From positions 1 to 64,000 of the forward strand of contig NZ_JPRD01000057.1 in assembly GCF_000817815.1 (NCBI RefSeq): 64,000 nt of DNA, read 5' to 3'. The DNA is from Vibrio owensii CAIM 1854 = LMG 25443 (GTDB lineage: Bacteria; Pseudomonadota; Gammaproteobacteria; Enterobacterales; Vibrionaceae). Under the pieces are notes generated by a model that was not told the origin of the DNA, did not search any database, and was given only the letters and a program-made list of their open reading frames with translations. Position numbers and translations under genes: made by a program. Shown one piece after another: positions 61,001-64,000 of the stretch (within the stretch, counting starts at the first letter, position 1; each line of letters begins with the position of its first letter).

Positions 61001-64000
61001 AGTTTGTCCCGAACCCGAACTTCAACGGTGATGTTCAATTCAAATTCACGGTGAATGATGGACATGTCGATTCACAAGAAGCAACCAACACTCTGCATAT
61101 TGACGCGGTTAGCGATGCTGCACAGTTCACTGGCGGCGATACCGGAGATATTCATGAAGGACATACCTATACAGCGCCAGACGGTTCTATGTCTGGCGGC
61201 TACGTCGATGATCGTTCACCAGATCATATGCATGGAAACGTCGGTAAAATATGGAACGATGAGATACACACTGATGGTCACTTGAACATCGTTGATCCAG
61301 ATTCTGGTGAAAGCCATGCTCAAACGGGCACTTACCAAGGTACACATGGGCATGTGATACTCCAGAGTAACGGAGATTGGAGCTACTACGCTTCCATAGG
61401 ACAAGACGCGACGGGTAGAAAAATTGATCATCTGGGTCAAGGTGAATCGATAACCGATACTGTAACCGTCAAATCGGCTGATGGTACCACTCACGACATT
61501 CATATCACCATTCATGGCGACAATGACCGTCCATACTGCTCTTCAGAAGTTCAACTCAACAGCGGAAAAGAAGATCTCGCACAAACCATCACAACAACTG
61601 AGTTGCTTGCAAATACTGTTGATGTGGATACTAACGATGCCGGGCAACTCTCTATCGCGAATCTGCATGCGGATCACGGCACTCTCTTAGACAACAAAGA
61701 TGGTACATTTACCTTCACTCCAGACCATAATTTCAACGGGAAAGTGCATTTCACTTATGACGTCAAAGATGCTCATGGTGGCGTTACTCATACTGGCGCG
61801 TCTACCACGCTGTTACCGAGAAATGATGCTGCCACACTGCAACCGACACTCGCCTCCAACTTTGTAACTGAAGATCATCTCAAATCGGGGACAAGCACCA
61901 ACGAGCTATGGTCAGGTTGGAAAAACCTCGATATTCAGGATATTGACTCGCCATCGGAAGCGAAAGTTACTCAAATAGAGGTCAACGGCGTTAAGCATAC
62001 GGTACCAGCAAACTTCGCGATGAATCTTGTAGGCGTCCATGGTACCTTCAACTTCACTCATTCAACCGATGGCCACGATAAATGGAGCTACAGTGCGGAC
62101 AATAGTCACGCTGAAGTTCAATCACTGAGTCATGGCGATTCTCTGACTGATACGATCACTCTTATTACCGCAGATGGAACACGAATCCCGCTGACAGCCA
62201 AAATCTTAGGCACTGATGATCATGTGATTATTGATACGCCTGACGCATTAACGGCCGCATTGGGAACGGCTATTGAAGACAAAGTTACCTCTATTTCAGG
62301 CACCCTAATCGCGCACGATTCCGACAGTAAAGATTCCGTAACATTCAGCGCTGGCGATTCTACTGGTGCCTACGGTACGCTTCATGTTGATAGCAATGGA
62401 CAATGGCATTATGACCTAGACCACTCAAAGGCCAATGCACTGCAACAAGGTGAGACTAAGGCAGAAGGTTTTGATATCACTGCAATATCTACTGATGGCT
62501 CAACCGCAACCAAACATATTGAAGTGCTAGTTCAAGGGAGTAATGACAAGGCAACGATATCCGTCATCTCAAATCCCGATGTGTATGAAGATCGCTCTTC
62601 AACGCCTGTCGAGATCATATCAGGTAAGCTGAGTGCCCTCGATCCTGACCACGACCAATCTGCATTCTCAACGGATGTGGGCAAACGTCATGATCCATTT
62701 AACAGTGGCGTTCACGGTGGTCTTCATATTTCCAAAGATGGTTCTTGGGCTTATACCGTTAACAACAGCCAAATTCAGCAATTGGCTGCTGGGCAAGAGG
62801 AGCATGTTCAATACAACGTGCATACTGTTGGCGGTGATTATCATGTCATCGATATTAAGATCGTAGGAACCAACGATATACCAACCGTATCCGCAACCAC
62901 TCTTGTCCATGGCACCGAAGATACACACTATCAAATGCAGGCGAGTCAGTTCGGTTTCACTGATGTCGACACTGGCGATACGCTGCACTCCATCGCGATC
63001 ACAGACCTGCCACCAACGGCTCAAGGTAAGTTTGTACTCGATGGGCACGATATCACTGCTGGTCAAAGTATCGCGACTGCCGATATCGCTAAACTTCAGT
63101 TTGTTCCAGCCACTGACTTTAACGGTGATGTGCAATTTAAATTCACGGTTAATGACGGACATGCTAGCTCTGCAGAAGCAACCAACACATTACATATCGA
63201 CGCGGTTGGAGATGCTGCAACAATCGCAGGTGTAGACACAGGAGATGTCACAGAAGATAGTTTCTATGGTATGCAGTGGCTGTTGACACAAGGCAAGCTC
63301 ACCATTTCAGACCCTGACTCAGGCGAAGCACAGTTTGATCCGGTCATTCATGCCCACAACTATGCCGGTATTGGCTATGACACAAAACTAGGCGGTCACC
63401 TATTGCTGTCTAGAGATGGCTCTTGGGACTATCAAATGGATAACTTCTCACCTGAAGTACAAAAGCTCGCAGCAGGTGAAACAGCGGTCGATACTGTCAC
63501 GGTACATAGTGTTGATGGCACATTGCATGATATTCAAATAACCATTCATGGGACAAACGATACTCCCGTTTTATCGGTAACCCAAACAACGCCAACCACT
63601 GGCACGCTGACCGAAACTGATATTGACGTGAAAGACACTCATACCTTCTCTGTCGTCAATTCACCAGGTCAATTCGGTTCACTATCGGTCGACCCAGATT
63701 CAGGCGTATATGTATACACAGCTAATGGTTCGGTTGCTGGAATGAGTTATAACGCGGCGACACACACATATCACGGCACCGATGTGTTTGAAGTAAAAGT
63801 GGCTGATAATCACGGTGGTGAGTCGTCGAAATTCATCACTTTCGATGCCAACGGTCATGTTTCAGTTGTACCAGGACAATCACCAACGATTTCAACCTCT
63901 GTGCCTTCCAATCCACTGGTAACGACAACGCAACCAAGTTTACCAGCAGGAACAAACACTCCGCCAAATAATGCAGTCACCGTCGACTTAGCGACATCTA
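55033..64000 (+). CDS. Giant VCBS-repeat surface adhesin, 5' part (truncated by window)
   Basis: From an ATG at 55033 one frame stays open for 2,989 codons to the window edge. The start is a basic run with a hydrophobic stretch (LPSSLMLILPSLNVRA, about 44-60), then a His/Thr/Pro-rich linker to about residue 175. VCBS-type Ig-like domains follow (for example TINGTND, GTYGQLHVDKNGNYQF). Residues about 461-1140 are seven 98-residue tandem repeats (DETDSAITTSGTLTSTDVD…NGHWVF…KVTINGTNDSAT). After that come diverse VCBS and cadherin-like modules (LLANTIDVDANDAG; FTPTKDYSGKVHFTYDVKD), some duplicated far apart. These proteins are usually exported by type I secretion and mediate adhesion and biofilm. 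The C-terminal export signal lies beyond the window. Confidence 0.9.
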   Translation, partial: MKKIKDGKKANDKKQTVKDQAKSKSDTNKRRKVKLFSNLKIRVPLPSSLMLILPSLNVRASEALVSHAQNENVQPNETSSHEPHLENSDKLVESSSTKKNASLLHEDKNLNEGGTEEVKALAPTPSHHLASHSHPIIHRLTNVTTQPSISNTIDSNTQTIKAPPTHTNPTTPQSQTYVEETIQGTYGQLHVDKNGNYQFTLAAKSPAYLLLQKQEPGTDTFTVHLTDGTKVIIQVPVMGKQDSPTISGQLSGHLEEDHNVDSHGFLTTSGKVDVLDPDHGESELIPDTIHGQFGSLSINSQGYWQYTVDNSQSTIQALTNNTSLTETFTIHTKDGTPQVLQMSIGGENDNALVSGNDKGQVYEDLSTHITGKLSIRDADTGEDHFSNTDIVGSLGTLHLTNSGQWTYDLDNTHPTVQALGKGSTVTDTITVHSVDGTPHQVIITINGTNDTATVSSATVVVDETDSAITTSGTLTSTDVDNPDNTFTPDSITGTHGDLTIDANGHWVFTANGTFNQLNVGDKVEETFTVASIDGTPSTIKVTINGTNDSATVSSATVAVDETDSAITTSGILTSTDVDNPDNTFTPDSITGTHGDLTIDAHGHWVFTANSAFNQLNVGDKVEETFTVASVDGTPSTIKVTINGTNDSATVSSTTVAVDETDTTITTSGNLTSTDVDNPDNTFTPASIAGNHGDLTIDSNGHWVFTANSAFNQLNVGDKVEESFTVTSVDGTPSTIKVTINGTNDAATVSSATVAVDETDSAITTSGTLTSTDVDNPDNTFTPDSIKGTHGDLIIDANGHWIFTANSAFNQLNVGDNVEETFTVTSVDGTQSTIKVTINGTNDAATVTSATVAVDETNTAITTSGTLTSTDVDNPDNAFTPHSITGTHGDLTIDANGHWVFTANNAFNQLNVGDKVEETFTVTSVDGTPSTIKVTINGTNDAATVSRATVAVDETDKAVTTFGTLTSTDVDNQDNAFTASTQHGTHGDLTIDGNGHWVFTANSEFNQLNVGDKVEETFTITSVDGTPSTIKVTINGTNDAATVSSATVVVDETDTAITTSGTLTSTDVDNPDNAFTPASIAGNHGDLTIDSNGHWVFTANSAFNQLNVGDKVDETFTVASVDGTQSTIKVTFNGTNDRPTISGTSSGAVIEQGLNTSGVPDATGSLTATDLDKSDTVTWAINQPQGQWGTLSIDQNGHWHYQLDNSTGAAADKLAAGEHQSESFWITATDSAGATVPHKIVIDVQGSNDKPIVSAWTQLPAGKEDQPVTIKASDLLTHASDIDSSDVLHVTNLQATHGSLTDNKDGTYTFTPDKDFNGEIRLTYDVVDGHGGSVSTQAKFDLTATPDNAIITDAQTNADLRGVTEDRGYIDTHYQLHYDGKLNIQDPDAGEAQFDPNIGPQTYQGIGYDTKLGGHILLMRDGHYTYTLDNRNIQNLAQGEVKHDSAIIRSADGTTHTIELTVHGTNDAPTINAQSHSVTEGGSILNGQMVGKDIDTGATLTYSAPQIDGLVVNSDGSYSFNPAHSSYQSLASGITKTLTVPVTVTDEHNASSTQNLSITITGVNNSAVIGGVDTGDVTEGNAGQDMSPDYAQPGMAHLVRSTIDASGKLTIADTDTGEAEFDTHGLGFNYSGQYGDLLLRKDGTWFYHADTGQICSTGGLASTRGTTIDRLGENQTLTDTITVFSKDGTSHDIVITIHGSNDRPYCASEVQLNSGKEDLAQTITATELLANTIDVDANDAGKLTIANLHADHGSIQDNHDGTYTFTPTKDYSGKVHFTYDVKDAHGGTTHTGANTTLVATPDKAIISEVTTGSVIEDGAHATHNNGTTTELANGQLQVIDPDSGEDKFQYSQFGETRIHDPFGGMLRIDSAGNWGYSVDNAALQHLAQGQVETVTYRVHSFDGTANDLNIDVVGTNDAPTVTKVVLSNGTEDTNYQMQASQFGFTDVDTGDTLHSIAITDLPPATQGKFVLDGHDITAGQSITAADIAKLQFVPNPNFNGDVQFKFTVNDGHVDSQEATNTLHIDAVSDAAQFTGGDTGDIHEGHTYTAPDGSMSGGYVDDRSPDHMHGNVGKIWNDEIHTDGHLNIVDPDSGESHAQTGTYQGTHGHVILQSNGDWSYYASIGQDATGRKIDHLGQGESITDTVTVKSADGTTHDIHITIHGDNDRPYCSSEVQLNSGKEDLAQTITTTELLANTVDVDTNDAGQLSIANLHADHGTLLDNKDGTFTFTPDHNFNGKVHFTYDVKDAHGGVTHTGASTTLLPRNDAATLQPTLASNFVTEDHLKSGTSTNELWSGWKNLDIQDIDSPSEAKVTQIEVNGVKHTVPANFAMNLVGVHGTFNFTHSTDGHDKWSYSADNSHAEVQSLSHGDSLTDTITLITADGTRIPLTAKILGTDDHVIIDTPDALTAALGTAIEDKVTSISGTLIAHDSDSKDSVTFSAGDSTGAYGTLHVDSNGQWHYDLDHSKANALQQGETKAEGFDITAISTDGSTATKHIEVLVQGSNDKATISVISNPDVYEDRSSTPVEIISGKLSALDPDHDQSAFSTDVGKRHDPFNSGVHGGLHISKDGSWAYTVNNSQIQQLAAGQEEHVQYNVHTVGGDYHVIDIKIVGTNDIPTVSATTLVHGTEDTHYQMQASQFGFTDVDTGDTLHSIAITDLPPTAQGKFVLDGHDITAGQSIATADIAKLQFVPATDFNGDVQFKFTVNDGHASSAEATNTLHIDAVGDAATIAGVDTGDVTEDSFYGMQWLLTQGKLTISDPDSGEAQFDPVIHAHNYAGIGYDTKLGGHLLLSRDGSWDYQMDNFSPEVQKLAAGETAVDTVTVHSVDGTLHDIQITIHGTNDTPVLSVTQTTPTTGTLTETDIDVKDTHTFSVVNSPGQFGSLSVDPDSGVYVYTANGSVAGMSYNAATHTYHGTDVFEVKVADNHGGESSKFITFDANGHVSVVPGQSPTISTSVPSNPLVTTTQPSLPAGTNTPPNNAVTVDLATS
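56413..58470 (+). repeat. Seven tandem 294-bp (98-residue) repeats
   Basis: The marker GTCGATGAAAC or its close variants recurs at 56413, 56707, 57001, 57295, 57589, 57883 and 58177, exactly 294 bp apart each time. The copies are strongly similar at DNA level, with the last unit diverging after about 58440. The exact period and similarity indicate recent unequal-crossover or gene-conversion homogenisation. Confidence 0.92.
60151..63230 (+). repeat. Long-range duplicated modules in the adhesin
   Basis: A block starting SEVQLNSGKEDLAQTIT occurs near 60151 and again near 61543, 1392 bp apart. A block starting MQASQFGFTDVDTGDT occurs at 60838 and at 62935, 2097 bp apart. The protein sequences are much closer than the DNA, which differs at many third positions, so these duplicates are older than the 294-bp array. 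Confidence 0.8.

Noticed and set aside
1..64000. tRNA, rRNA, prophage and complete insertion sequences
   Set aside because: None was recognised by reading; short tRNA-like stretches were not confirmed.

Overview
The window looks like a marine Vibrio, probably of the Harveyi clade (V. parahaemolyticus / alginolyticus / campbellii-like), judged from gene content, moderate GC and the interspersed Vibrio-type palindromic repeats near 24.0 kb. All assignments come from reading the sequence; no database search was run. No tRNA, rRNA, CRISPR array, prophage or complete insertion sequence was recognised.

Region 1 (about 0.1-12 kb) is an alginate-uptake and depolymerisation locus. It holds a KdgM-type oligosaccharide porin, a secreted PF05426-type lyase, two near-identical SSS-family sodium symporters (ToaA/ToaB-like) and a PL6 lipoprotein lyase. 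A shared palindromic operator precedes both symporters and the first lyase, but its regulator is not here. The 1.4 kb gap between lyase and first symporter carries a 45-residue membrane micro-ORF, an inverted repeat and tandem terminator hairpins that may end a small RNA. Region 2 (12-18.9 kb) is a Fur-type ferric-siderophore uptake unit: FhuF-like reductase, ABC ATPase, two permeases and binding protein, divergent from an IutA-like TonB receptor. Region 3 (18.9-23.4 kb) is an M20 amidohydrolase / YfcC transporter / DUF1028 cluster divergent from a GntR regulator, with two identical 16-bp palindromes between them.

Region 4 (23.4-34.2 kb) has a MarR regulator, an AcrAB-type RND pump, a divergent overlapping pair that looks like VtrA/VtrC (a ToxR-type membrane-bound transcription factor and a small membrane partner), then a LysR regulator, a catecholate-type TonB receptor and a translationally coupled alpha/beta hydrolase behind a Fur box. 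Region 5 (34.3-43.2 kb) has a chemoreceptor, a peptide/nickel-class ABC operon with a fused OppB-OppC permease, and a MATE exporter.

Region 6 (43.4-47.6 kb) has a ZevAB-like metal transport pair behind a Zur-like palindrome, then a DNR/FNR-type regulator divergent from a three-gene operon whose first gene encodes an unannotated 27-residue membrane peptide. Region 7 (47.7-54.8 kb) has a beta-glucoside PTS and 6-phospho-beta-glucosidase, a small membrane operon with an in-frame stop, a sulfatase and several small proteins. Region 8 (55.0 kb to the window end) is the first 2,989 codons of a giant VCBS-repeat surface protein that runs off the edge. It contains seven exact-period 294-bp tandem repeats and longer-range duplicated modules.
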